A stretch of 51,797 bases of DNA from an uncultured Oscillospiraceae bacterium. Its GTDB lineage: Bacteria > Bacillota > Clostridia > Oscillospirales > Oscillospiraceae. The stretch is taken from assembly GCA_947628315.1 (NCBI GenBank), contig CANQZJ010000010.1, positions 1 to 51,797 of the forward strand, in the 5' to 3' direction. Numbering within the stretch: the first letter of the stretch is position 1; each line of letters starts with the position of its first letter. Below the pieces are notes generated by a model. The model saw nothing but the letters and a program-made list of their open reading frames with translations. It had not been told where the DNA came from and did not search any database. Shown here one piece after another: positions 40,675 through 48,160 of this stretch. A program made the position numbers and the translations under genes.

Positions 40675-40705
40675 AGCAGCCGCCCGCATGGGCGGCTGCT
40701 TTTTT
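40675..40705 (+). terminator. Terminator of rplM-rpsI
   Basis: AGCAGCCGCCC / GGGCGGCTGCT stem with loop GCAT followed by TTTTT. Confidence 0.95.
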
Positions 40706-40719
40706 GCCTCGAAAACCTC

Positions 40720-40748
40720 TTGCAATCTGTTCGCGGCTGTGTTATAAT
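40720..40748 (+). promoter_or_regulatory. Promoter of the TPP riboswitch/thiT unit
   Basis: TTGCAA (40720-40725), 17 bases and TATAAT (40743-40748). Confidence 0.85.
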
Positions 40749-40784
40749 CCCCCGCAGAAGCCACAACTGAATACCGACTGAATT

Positions 40785-40939
40785 GCAGGGGCGCTGGATA
40801 CTGTTCCGGCTGTGATAAAGGCGGCAAGCCTTTGGTCCCTTATACCTGATCCGGGTAATACTGGCGTAGGGAGCAAGCAGTGATCCAGAATGCACTCCTT
40901 CGCCGGTTTATCATACAAACCCAAACGAATGGAGTGCAT
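40785..40939 (+). promoter_or_regulatory. TPP riboswitch with RBS-sequestering expression platform
   Basis: The aptamer (about 40785-40877) has the THI-box landmarks: GGGGCGCT at the 5' side, GGCTGTGATAAAGG, CCTGATCCGGGTAATACTGG and the closing GTAGGGAGC. Downstream, ATGCACTCC (40890-40898) is exactly complementary to GGAGTGCAT (40931-40939), which contains the GGAG ribosome binding site of thiT. TPP binding should favour this hairpin and block translation. No U-tract follows, so control is probably translational. Confidence 0.93.
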
Positions 40940-40943
40940 CGTT

Positions 40944-41525
40944 ATGTCCGAAGAAAAAACGCGCAATCAACCCGCTCATCTCAACACGCGGGCCCTGGTA
41001 GAGGCCGCCGTGATGATCGCCCTGGCGTGGATCCTGGGGTACATCCGCTTCTACCGGTTCAGCGCCGGCGGCTCGGTGGATCTGGCGCTGATCCCCATCC
41101 TGGTCTACTGCCTGCGCTGGGGGCCCAAGTGGTCTCTGGGCTGCTGCTTCGTCAACGGCATCCTCCAGTTCTTCCTGGGCGGCGGCATCGCCATCTCCTG
41201 GCAGTCCGCTCTGCTGGACTACATCCTGGCGTACACGCTGGTGTTCGTGTGCGGCTTCGCCGCCGGCAAAAAGCTGGGCTGGCTGTGGGGCACCGTGCTG
41301 GGCACCATCGGCCGCTGCTTCTCCAACACGCTGGCCGGCGCCCTGCTGTGGTACATGTATATGCCCGAGACCTTCCTGGGTCTGCCCATGACCAACCCCT
41401 GGGTATACTCCCTGCTCTACAACGGCGCGGTCTGCGGCCTGTGCATGGTGCTGGATCTTGTGGTGCTGGGCGTCATCCAGGCCGTCCCCGCCTGGCGCAA
41501 GCAGCTGCTGGATCGGCAGAACTGA
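40944..41525 (+). CDS. thiT: Energy-coupled thiamine transporter S component ThiT
   Basis: The 193-residue protein has six membrane helices and ThiT marks: YIRFYRFSAGGSVDLALIPI near 38-57, the LRWGPKWSLGCCFVNG segment, and the late thiamine-binding region YMYMPETFLGLPMTNPWVYS-like near 140-160. It binds thiamine in the membrane and uses a shared ECF ATPase module. The ATG at 40944 follows the riboswitch-controlled GGAG. Confidence 0.93.
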   Translation: MSEEKTRNQPAHLNTRALVEAAVMIALAWILGYIRFYRFSAGGSVDLALIPILVYCLRWGPKWSLGCCFVNGILQFFLGGGIAISWQSALLDYILAYTLVFVCGFAAGKKLGWLWGTVLGTIGRCFSNTLAGALLWYMYMPETFLGLPMTNPWVYSLLYNGAVCGLCMVLDLVVLGVIQAVPAWRKQLLDRQN

Positions 41526-41556
41526 CGTAAAAAAGCACCTGTTGATGATGGAAAAC

Positions 41557-41590
41557 GCGGCCCGCCTTTTCACAGGGAAAGGCGGGCTGC
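41557..41590 (+). terminator. Hairpin after thiT
   Basis: GCGGCCCGCCTTTTC pairs with GGGAAAGGCGGGCTGC; the following TCTCATG is a poor U-tract, so it may terminate only partly. Confidence 0.5.
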
Positions 41591-41651
41591 TCTCATGTCC
41601 GGGCGAGCGCGGCGGGCGGTCACAGCGGGCCCCCCTCCGGCCCCGCATTCA

Positions 41652-41722
41652 GTTTCCATTTCAATTTATGTCCATGGAAACAGTTGATAATCGCGTCGGC
41701 TTGTGCTATAATCCCATGGAAA
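41652..41722 (+). promoter_or_regulatory. Promoter of the kduD-like gene with possible operators
   Basis: TTGATA (41684-41689), 17 bases and TATAAT (41707-41712). The inverted repeat GTTTCCAT (41652-41659) / ATGGAAAC (41674-41681) touches the -35 box, and CCATGGAAA occurs at 41672-41680 and again at 41714-41722 just after the -10. These flank the promoter and may be sites for a sugar-acid responsive repressor. Confidence 0.6.
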
Positions 41723-41808
41723 GGGGAGGTCAGATGCGACTCTCCGGCGCAGATCCCCACCGGTATTGATACGTTATCATTTAAAACAGATGTGAGAGGA
41801 GCGGTCTT

Positions 41809-42570
41809 ATGATTTTGGATGATTTTAGCCTGAAGGGCAAAGTAGCTGTTGTAACGGGCGCGAACACGGGTCTCGGCCAGGGTATGTGTGTCGCGCTGGC
41901 GCAGGCGGGCGCAAAGGTTGCGGGCGTCGCAAGGCGGAGCTGTGCGGAAACAGCCGAACTGATCCAAAAGGACGGCGGTGTGTTCTTTGAGATCATTGCG
42001 GATATGTCCGATACCTCTAATGCTCCGGTGATCGTCGAAAAGGTCATTGCGGAATTTGGCAGAGCCGATATCCTTGTGAACAACGCGGGGATGATCCTTC
42101 GCGAGGACGCGATCAATGTCACCGAAGAGGACTGGGACAAGGTGATCAACCTCAATCTGAATATGGTATTTTTGCTCTCCCAGGCCTTTGCGAAACAATA
42201 TGTGAAACAGGGCGAGGGCGGCAAGATCATCAACGTCGCCTCTATGACAAGCTATCAGGGCGGCATCAGGATCCCCGCCTATACCGCGAGCAAATCCGCT
42301 GTGCTCGGGCTCACCCGCGCGCTTGCCAACGAATGGGCACCCAAGGGCATCAACGTCAACGCCATCGCCCCGGGATACATGGCGACAAACAATACCGCTC
42401 AGCTCAGGGACGACGAAAAGCGTTCGGGCGAGATATTGGAAAGGATCCCGGCGGGCCGCTGGGGCACACCGCAGGATATGGCGGGGGCCGTTGTATTTTT
42501 AAGCTCGAAGGCGGCAAACTACGTAAACGGTTTCACCATCGCGGTAGACGGCGGCTGGCTGGCAAGATAA
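41809..42570 (+). CDS. kduD: Short-chain dehydrogenase, 2-dehydro-3-deoxy-D-gluconate 5-dehydrogenase type
   Basis: The 253-residue SDR enzyme has the cofactor motif TGANTGLGQG (16-25), NNAG near 91-94, a catalytic Ser in VASMTS and YTASK with Tyr and Lys near 158-162. The start ILDDFSLKGKVAVVTGANTG and the end VNGFTIAVDGGWLAR match KduD, which acts in pectin and uronate breakdown. No kduI or other uronate gene is adjacent, so the substrate is inferred from similarity. GAGAGGAG precedes the ATG. The gene is less GC-rich than its ribosomal neighbours. Confidence 0.82.
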   Translation: MILDDFSLKGKVAVVTGANTGLGQGMCVALAQAGAKVAGVARRSCAETAELIQKDGGVFFEIIADMSDTSNAPVIVEKVIAEFGRADILVNNAGMILREDAINVTEEDWDKVINLNLNMVFLLSQAFAKQYVKQGEGGKIINVASMTSYQGGIRIPAYTASKSAVLGLTRALANEWAPKGINVNAIAPGYMATNNTAQLRDDEKRSGEILERIPAGRWGTPQDMAGAVVFLSSKAANYVNGFTIAVDGGWLAR

Positions 42571-42584
42571 CAGATCCGACCGAT

Positions 42585-42617
42585 AAAAGGGGGACTGCCC
42601 TGAGGCAGTCCCCCTTT
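42585..42617. terminator. Terminator after kduD
   Basis: AAAGGGGGACTGCC and GGCAGTCCCCCTTT form a 14-bp stem with a short CTGA-type loop and A/T tracts on both sides. Confidence 0.9.
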
Positions 42618-42717
42618 GTCTTCGGAGTTCTTCCGACGTAGTCGGAGTGTAATTATAGGATTTGAAAGAAACCCAGTAAAATCAACGGTTTGCAAGCCGT
42701 CAGCAAGAGGTTTGATC

Positions 42718-43002
42718 CTAAATCAAGTAATCTGAAATACTTCCTGCTTCCTCATTCTTTTCAAATTGCGCCTTGATCTGCTCGTTGATCCGGGCGTCCA
42801 TAGTGGGAACAACTTTCATATCTTCCTCTCTAATGGAAATTGTCGCAATATCTTCTTTCTCTCCGTATTGTGGAAGATTGACCAACCAATACCCATCTGC
42901 ACACCGGTCATAGCAAATCCAACCTTGCATCCCTTTGTGAACGCCTTCCTTTGCGTACATTTCCTTTTCAACGATCACTTCAATACAATCCATCTCTTTC
43001 AT
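42718..43002 (-). CDS. Probable immunity protein for the adjacent toxin fragment
   Basis: The 94-residue acidic protein (MKEMDCIEVIVEKEMYAKEG, then GMQGWICYDRCADGYWLVNL) has a small SH3-like beta core. It starts at 43002, immediately after the toxin-domain gene, with GGAGG overlapping the end of that gene. A toxin tip followed by a small acidic gene is the usual order in polymorphic toxin loci, so an immunity role is inferred. The region is more AT-rich than its surroundings. Confidence 0.6.
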   Translation of the reverse strand: MKEMDCIEVIVEKEMYAKEGVHKGMQGWICYDRCADGYWLVNLPQYGEKEDIATISIREEDMKVVPTMDARINEQIKAQFEKNEEAGSISDYLI

Positions 43003-43003
43003 T

Positions 43004-43384
43004 CTATTTACCTCCGTACGGTGTTGCAAGACGAATTCTGCCGTTTGGCTCTGTCATCCAACCAGACACAAAAGAAACGGTTCCGGTACCGCTTTTTCGT
43101 GTAATCTCAATCTTTATGTTGATTCGTTGTCCGTTCTTGTCTAATGTACCCAGAGTATACTCTCCGGCGCAATACTTTTCAAGGGCTTGTCGTTCCATCT
43201 CCCTTTGAAGCCACTGGGCGTCTGCAACTGTGTAACCCCATTGGGCAAAAAGTTTTTCTTTTCCGTGTGTATACCCACCATGTGTATTGAACAAATACGG
43301 ATCAAATTTGCTATAAGCACTGTGTGCTGAGGAGTTTGCCAACACAAATGACCCAATCGGGCATATTTGCTGACTTATGTACAA
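43004..43384 (-). CDS. Orphan C-terminal toxin domain of a polymorphic toxin (DUF6883-like)
   Basis: The C-terminal part (YTLGTLDKNGQRINIKIEIT to GWMTEPNGRIRLATPYGGK) matches a domain found at the tips of bacterial polymorphic toxins. The reading frame opens after a stop at about 43425, has only a TTG at 43384 as a possible start and no RBS, so the delivery part of the toxin is missing. Either it is a displaced cassette kept silent or a broken gene. The next gene is the likely immunity protein. The toxic activity of this domain is not established from sequence. Confidence 0.6.
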   Translation of the reverse strand: MYISQQICPIGSFVLANSSAHSAYSKFDPYLFNTHGGYTHGKEKLFAQWGYTVADAQWLQREMERQALEKYCAGEYTLGTLDKNGQRINIKIEITRKSGTGTVSFVSGWMTEPNGRIRLATPYGGK

Positions 43385-43506
43385 GAATGGAACCTGTACA
43401 GCGCTTATGATACATCTTCTTTAGTCCCCCTTACAAATGTCCTCTGCAAGTAGGGGGAAACACAGACAAAATTGTGCGAAAACATGCAACTACTATCAAA
43501 AAAAGA

Positions 43507-43534
43507 AAAGATGAGTCCGATAAGGACTCATCTT
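43507..43534 (-). terminator. Terminator of the tRNA-Pro gene
   Basis: AAGATGAGTCC / GGACTCATCTT stem with loop GATAA; on the minus strand TTTTCTTTTTTT follows, directly after the tRNA 3' end. Confidence 0.9.
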
Positions 43535-43610
43535 TGGTCCGAGTGGCGAGACTCGAACTCGCGGCATCCAGCTCCCAAAGCTGGCGCGCTACCAACTGCG
43601 CTACACCCGG
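43535..43610 (-). tRNA. tRNA-Pro (anticodon TGG)
   Basis: The minus strand folds as a complete 76-base tRNA: acceptor CCGGGTG / CACTCGG, D-arm with AGCGCAGTTGGTAGCGC, anticodon stem CCAGC / GCTGG with loop TTTGGGA (anticodon TGG), T-loop GTTCGAGTC, and an encoded ACCA 3' end. Its 3' side faces the orphan toxin module, a common integration position. Confidence 0.96.
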
Positions 43611-43692
43611 ATACCGTCCCATTATACCCGGCCCGGCGGGAAAATTCAACCATAAAATGAGAGCGCGGAGGGTTTTCCTCCGCGCCCTTGCT

Positions 43693-44949
43693 TTACAGGG
43701 TCATGGTCATGTTGTCGCCGGACAGGCCGTCCTTTTTCAGCATGTTCTCCAGCACCTCCACGTCGGAGGTGATGTCCATGGCGTCATCCCGGAACAGCTT
43801 GTCAAGCTGTTTCTCGAAGCCGGCCACCACCTGATCCATCATGCCCTCGATGCGGGCCTTGGCGGCGGAGATGTTCTCCCCCTCCACCCCCTGGGCGTCC
43901 AGCTGGGCGTAGGCCCGGAGGATCTTCAGGGTGGTGGGCAGATAGTAGTTGAGGAAAGAGCGCAGCTGGGCTTCCCGGTCGGGGTGGTTCTTCTGGTAGG
44001 CCAGGATCTTGCCGGTGATGACCTCGATGCGGTCGATCTTGGCGGACATGGCCTCGTCGGGGATGGAGTCGTTCACCTGCCGGATCTCCCGGAGGATATC
44101 GTCCTCCCTGGCCTCGGCCTGTCTGGGAGTCTCCTGCTTCGGGGCCTCCCGGGTCTGGTGGTAACCCATCTCGGTGAGGAACAGCTTGCCCTCCGCCAGG
44201 TCGATGTAGCCGGTGGGCAGATAGCCCTTGGCCAGCATCCGCCGCAGATCCTTGCAGAGCTTATTGACGGACACACCGAAGTTGGCCGCCATGTTGGCCA
44301 GAGAGATCTCCCGGTTGGCGCCGATATAGCCCAGATAGCTGGCGTACCGCTCCGCCCGGCGGCGCTTGCCGATGCCGCCCGCCAGCAGGCCGATGCCGCC
44401 GGCCAGAAATATAGCCATCACCAGGAAAGCGGACAGATCACTCCCGAACAGATAGCCGCTGAACAGATCGCTCACCAGCTCCCCCAGCGCGGCCACCGTG
44501 CCCAGCCCGAAGATGCCGGACATGATCCCGCCGCCGATGATCATGCCCTTACTGCCCCTGGCCTCCGCCTGGGTGCGGCCCGGCGCGTCGTCCCACCTGG
44601 AGCGGACGTTCCAAGCGTCGCTCTGTGCGGTCTGCTTCCGGGCCTGACCGGCGGTCTGATGGGGCCGGGACTGAGCGGCGCTTTGGGCGCGCCGGGCAAA
44701 GTCGTTCCCCATGCCGGTAAAGGCATCTTTCACCTGGCTGGCGGCCCGGCGGACGTCGTCCCGATAGGCGTTTTTCTGGCCCTGATCCATGGCGTTCAGC
44801 TTCCGCACGAACCAGACCACGGAGATGATCTTGGTGATAAAGGACGGGATCAGGAACAGGATGCCCATGGCGATCCAGTCGCCCCAGTCATTTTTGCCGT
44901 TGTTGTAATTGCCGTTCCCCTGGGGGCCGTACGGCCGGTAGTCCGCCAT
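43693..44949 (-). CDS. XpaC-like protein (5-bromo-4-chloroindolyl phosphate hydrolysis family)
   Basis: The 418-residue protein has an N-terminal membrane helix (DWIAMGILFLIPSFITKIIS), a Gln/Ala-rich linker, two more helices (about 130-190), a helix-turn-helix-like stretch (SLANMAANFGVSVNKLCKDLRRM) and a C-terminal helical domain (FLNYYLPTTLKILRAYAQLD) typical of the XpaC family. The family is named after a phosphatase-like plate phenotype; its real function is unclear and it is often linked to toxic anion resistance genes. The ATG at 44949 follows GGGAGGG. The promoter is at 44989-45017. Confidence 0.8.
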   Translation of the reverse strand: MADYRPYGPQGNGNYNNGKNDWGDWIAMGILFLIPSFITKIISVVWFVRKLNAMDQGQKNAYRDDVRRAASQVKDAFTGMGNDFARRAQSAAQSRPHQTAGQARKQTAQSDAWNVRSRWDDAPGRTQAEARGSKGMIIGGGIMSGIFGLGTVAALGELVSDLFSGYLFGSDLSAFLVMAIFLAGGIGLLAGGIGKRRRAERYASYLGYIGANREISLANMAANFGVSVNKLCKDLRRMLAKGYLPTGYIDLAEGKLFLTEMGYHQTREAPKQETPRQAEAREDDILREIRQVNDSIPDEAMSAKIDRIEVITGKILAYQKNHPDREAQLRSFLNYYLPTTLKILRAYAQLDAQGVEGENISAAKARIEGMMDQVVAGFEKQLDKLFRDDAMDITSDVEVLENMLKKDGLSGDNMTMTL

Positions 44950-44988
44950 GGCTGTCCCTCCCTTCCCGGTGTTTCTCACAGCCCTTTC

Positions 44989-45017
44989 ATTATATACTTT
45001 TGGAAGTTCTCTGTAAA
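44989..45017 (-). promoter_or_regulatory. Promoter of the XpaC-like gene
   Basis: On the minus strand TTTACA (45012-45017), 17 bases and TATAAT (44989-44994). Confidence 0.75.
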
Positions 45018-45063
45018 TAACCGATTTTTTAATTTTTCGTGAAGCCCCGCCCCTGCCGCCGCC

Positions 45064-45093
45064 TCATAATCCCCCGCCTGGCGGCATATAGAT
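45064..45093 (+). promoter_or_regulatory. Sigma-E-like promoter of spoIIID
   Basis: TCATAAT (45064-45070), a 14-base spacer and CATATAGAT (45085-45093) resemble sigma-E elements (ATA-type -35 and CATACA-type -10). No good vegetative promoter is seen. spoIIID is a sigma-E gene in Bacillus subtilis, which agrees. Confidence 0.6.
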
Positions 45094-45121
45094 TGTTCAG
45101 ACCACAGCGGGGAGTGTTTTT

Positions 45122-45370
45122 GTGAAAGGGAACATGGAAGAGCGCGCCCGTGACTTGGCGCTTTACATCATCGAAAACCGGGCCACCGTCCGGGGCGCGG
45201 CCCGGAAGTTCGGCATCAGCAAATCCACGGTACACAAGGACTTGAGCGAGCGTCTGCCCGCCTTCAACCACTCCCTTTACGAACAGGTAAAAGCCATCCT
45301 GGACGAGAACAAGGCCGAGCGGCACATCCGGGGCGGTATCGCCACCCGAAAGAAATACAAAGGCATCTGA
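45122..45370 (+). CDS. spoIIID: Sporulation transcriptional regulator SpoIIID
   Basis: The 82-residue protein has the SpoIIID helix-turn-helix (ATVRGAARKFGISKSTVHKD, residues 22-41) and the basic C-terminal extension (ERHIRGGIATRKKYKG) that also contacts DNA. It activates and represses mother-cell genes in sporulation. The GTG start follows GGGGAGTG; an ATG four codons later has poorer spacing. Confidence 0.95.
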   Translation: MKGNMEERARDLALYIIENRATVRGAARKFGISKSTVHKDLSERLPAFNHSLYEQVKAILDENKAERHIRGGIATRKKYKGI

Positions 45371-45376
45371 CAGGCC

Positions 45377-45402
45377 GGAGCCGGGACATATGTCCCGGCT
45401 CC
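45377..45402 (+). terminator. Terminator of spoIIID
   Basis: A perfect 26-base palindrome, GGAGCCGGGACAT and its mirror, is followed by TCTCTTTTTTC. Confidence 0.9.
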
Positions 45403-45471
45403 TCTCTTTTTTCATACGAAAAGAGGGCATGGGCTGATACCAATTTGTAACCATTTTTCGTGTGATTTTCC

Positions 45472-45500
45472 TTGCTCATTTCCACTTCTGGTGGTAGAAT
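45472..45500 (+). promoter_or_regulatory. Promoter of the vanW-like gene
   Basis: TTGCTC (45472-45477), 17 bases and TAGAAT (45495-45500), about 70 bases before the start codon. Confidence 0.55.
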
Positions 45501-45573
45501 ATTAAGTTGTAACATGATATTGTGTCGGATCGCGTTTTTGTCCGACTTCAACCCCTACAGGAGGTGATCCGCG

Positions 45574-47427
45574 ATGGAGGAGTCCAAACAGACAAAGAAG
45601 AGCTTTGCTGTTCCGCTGATCCTCGTTCTCGTCTTTGTGCTGGCGGCCGCCGCCGCGCTGACCGCGGGCGGCTATCTGGGGCTGTGCCGCTGGGTGCAGA
45701 ACAACGGCCGTCTGCTCCCCGGCGCGGTAGCGGTGGATGAGTCCGGCACGGTCATGGCCGACCTGAGCGGCATGGACGAGGCCGCCGCCGTGGCTGAGAT
45801 GTCCAAAGTGATGGACAAGAAGCTCCAGGCCCAGACCCTCACCGTCCGCTACGGCGAGGGCAAGACCGCCACCCTCACCGGCAACCTGCTGGCCTACTCC
45901 CCCGAGACCGCCGTGGAGACCGGCCTGTCCGCCAAGGGGCAGCAGCCCTTCTGGAAGCTGGGCGCCCTGTGGCTGGGCATCTCCAAGGCGGAGCCCACCG
46001 CCATGTCTCTGGACACCGCCGCTTTCTCCGATCGGGGCAGGCAGGAGGCGCAGAAGCTGGCCGACAAGATCAGGAAAGAGGTCTATGTGGCCCCGGTGGA
46101 CGCCACTTACGAGGTCTCCGCTGAGGGCGACGAGCCCTCCGTCACCGTGGTCATGGGCACCGACGGCCAGGAGCCCGTGGTGGACGACCTGGCGGACAAC
46201 GTGCTCACCGCCCTGACGGACGGCAAGACCAGCCTGACCGTGACCTCCCGCCCCCTGGCCTGCAAGAACATCACCGGCCAGGAGCTCAGCGACCTGGTCT
46301 ATGTGGAGCCTAAGGAGCCCGTGGTGGACTCCAGCGGCAACGCGGTGCCCGCGGTCATCGGCCTGTCCATCGACCCGGCCGAGGCCCAGGAACTGATGGA
46401 CGCCACCAAGCCCGGCGAGAGCTGCACCATCTCCATGGTGAAGACCGCCCCCACGATCACCTCCTCCGCCGGCTTCTACCAGGATCTGCTCTCCAGCGTC
46501 ACCACCTATGTCTACGGCGACTCCAGCCGTGTGCACAATGTGACCACCTCCGCCAAAGCCTGCAACGGCAAGATCGTGGCCCCCGGCGCCGCCTTCTCCT
46601 ATCTGGACACCATCGGCAACCCCACCGTGGCCAACGGCTATCAGGCCGGCATCGGCTACCAGGACGGCCAGTCCGTATCGATGGAGGGCGGCGGCGTCTG
46701 CCAGACGTCCTCCTGCCTCTACTACTGCGCGGTGTACGCCAACCTGAAGATCGTGACCCGCGCGGCCCACGCCTTCGCCACCACCTATGTCCCCAACGGG
46801 CTGGACGCCACCGTCTATTACCCCTCCCTGGACCTCAAGTTCCTGAACGACACGGGCTACCCCGTCAAGATCGTCACCTCCATGTCCGGCCGGGATCTGA
46901 CCGTCTCCTTCTATGGCACCAACCCCGACGGGCACTATGTCGAGACCGACATCCAGCAGCTGTCCACCACCCCCTGGACGACGGTCTACAAGGCCGATCC
47001 CTCCGTCGCCCGCGGCGCCACCGTGGAGGAAACCACTCCCTTTACCGGCTACGCGGTGGACGTGTACCGCCTGGTGTACGACAAGAACGGCAATCTGATC
47101 TCCCGCACCTATGAAAACCGCAGCGACTACAGCAAGCGGGATCGGGTCATCCTCTACAACCCCGCCGACTCCGGCCCCTGGGGCAGCGGCACCGCTTCCG
47201 GGGAGGCCCCCGCCCCCACGCCGGAGCCGCCTGCGGCGACCGACCCGCCGGTGGTCACCGATCCCCCTGTTGTCACCGATCCGCCGGTGGTCACCGATCC
47301 CCCCGCAGAACCCACCGAGACGCCGGTGGAGCCTACCGAGACCCCTGTGGAACCCACCCCCTCGCCGGATACACAGCCGGAGCCTGACCCCGGCGCGGGC
47401 GGCGAGTCTGCGGAGGGCGCGGAGTAA
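45574..47427 (+). CDS. VanW family cell-envelope protein
   Basis: The 617-residue protein has a cytoplasmic start, one membrane helix (about 12-34), two peptidoglycan-binding-like repeats (about 50-250), and the VanW domain from about 320 (FSYLDTIGNPTVANGYQAG, then GGGVCQTSSCLYYCAVYANL with conserved Cys and His). The last 85 residues are a Pro/Thr/Glu-rich tail with DPPVVT repeated and ETPVEPT twice, probably a wall-spanning linker. Its role is thought to be in the cell wall but is not known. GGAGGTG precedes the ATG, and the DUF2461 gene starts 3 bases after the stop. Confidence 0.85.
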   Translation: MEESKQTKKSFAVPLILVLVFVLAAAAALTAGGYLGLCRWVQNNGRLLPGAVAVDESGTVMADLSGMDEAAAVAEMSKVMDKKLQAQTLTVRYGEGKTATLTGNLLAYSPETAVETGLSAKGQQPFWKLGALWLGISKAEPTAMSLDTAAFSDRGRQEAQKLADKIRKEVYVAPVDATYEVSAEGDEPSVTVVMGTDGQEPVVDDLADNVLTALTDGKTSLTVTSRPLACKNITGQELSDLVYVEPKEPVVDSSGNAVPAVIGLSIDPAEAQELMDATKPGESCTISMVKTAPTITSSAGFYQDLLSSVTTYVYGDSSRVHNVTTSAKACNGKIVAPGAAFSYLDTIGNPTVANGYQAGIGYQDGQSVSMEGGGVCQTSSCLYYCAVYANLKIVTRAAHAFATTYVPNGLDATVYYPSLDLKFLNDTGYPVKIVTSMSGRDLTVSFYGTNPDGHYVETDIQQLSTTPWTTVYKADPSVARGATVEETTPFTGYAVDVYRLVYDKNGNLISRTYENRSDYSKRDRVILYNPADSGPWGSGTASGEAPAPTPEPPAATDPPVVTDPPVVTDPPVVTDPPAEPTETPVEPTETPVEPTPSPDTQPEPDPGAGGESAEGAE

Positions 47428-47430
47428 GCC

Positions 47431-48114
47431 ATGTTTCAAGGATTTACACAGGAGACGGTGGACTTCATGTGGGGCATCCGCTTCAACAACGAGCGGAGCT
47501 GGTTCGAGCCCCGCAAGGCGGACTATCAGCGGTACTTTCTGGAGCCCATGAAGGAACTGGCCGCCCAGGTTCAGGCCGCCATGCTGGAGCGCTTCCCCAA
47601 GTGCCAGCTGAACATGAAGGTCTCCCGCATCTACCGGGACGCCCGGCGGCTGTTCGGCCGGGGCCCTTACAAGGATCATCTGTGGTTCTCCCTGTTCCGC
47701 TGGGAGAACGAGAGCAATCCCGCCCACCCCGTGTTCTGGTTCGAGCTGGGCCCGGAGCAGTGGAGCTACGGTATGGGCTTCTGGGCGGCGGAGGCGGTGA
47801 TCATGGAGAAATTCCGGGCCCGGATGGATCGGGACTACAGGCCCATGCTCCGTCTGGCGAACCGGCTGACGAAGCAGAGCGAATTCGTCCTGGACGGCCC
47901 CGAGTACGCCCGGAAGAAGACCCCGCCCCACCCCAGGCTGCTGCGCTGGTACAACAAGAAGTCCCTGGACATCGGCCACAGCGAGGCGCTGACCGAGGCC
48001 ATCTACTCCCCGGAGCTGGCGGACAGGCTCATCGAGGGCTTCACCTTCCTGATGCCCTATTACGAGTATTTCTCCACCCTCTGGACCGACCCGGATCCCA
48101 GAGAGCCCACCTGA
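47431..48114 (+). CDS. DUF2461 family protein
   Basis: The 227-residue protein matches DUF2461 (TIGR02453-like): FMWGIRFNNERSWFEPRKAD near the start, KVSRIYRDARRLFGRGPYKD in the middle, and HPVFWFELGPEQWSYGMGFW. The function of the family is unknown. It starts 3 bases after the vanW-like gene and has no promoter of its own, so the two are cotranscribed. Confidence 0.85.
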   Translation: MFQGFTQETVDFMWGIRFNNERSWFEPRKADYQRYFLEPMKELAAQVQAAMLERFPKCQLNMKVSRIYRDARRLFGRGPYKDHLWFSLFRWENESNPAHPVFWFELGPEQWSYGMGFWAAEAVIMEKFRARMDRDYRPMLRLANRLTKQSEFVLDGPEYARKKTPPHPRLLRWYNKKSLDIGHSEALTEAIYSPELADRLIEGFTFLMPYYEYFSTLWTDPDPREPT

Positions 48115-48124
48115 CAGGCATAAG

Positions 48125-48152
48125 AATTCCCCGGCCGCCCGGTCGGGGAATT
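48125..48152. terminator. Bidirectional terminator between the DUF2461 and PFL genes
   Basis: AATTCCCC / GGGGAATT stem, with inner GC pairs, followed by TTCCTTT on the plus strand; it lies between converging genes. Confidence 0.7.
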
Positions 48153-48160
48153 TCCTTTGC

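Noticed and set aside
47215..47380. Tandem repeat array or CRISPR-like repeat
   Set aside because: The repeats are in-frame DPPVVT and ETPVEPT codons in the Pro-rich tail of the VanW protein; no CRISPR array is visible anywhere in the window.
45502..47979. 825-codon minus-strand frame antisense to the vanW-like and DUF2461 genes
   Set aside because: It is antisense to a protein with a membrane helix and VanW motifs, has Gly/Val/His-rich low-complexity content and begins inside another gene.
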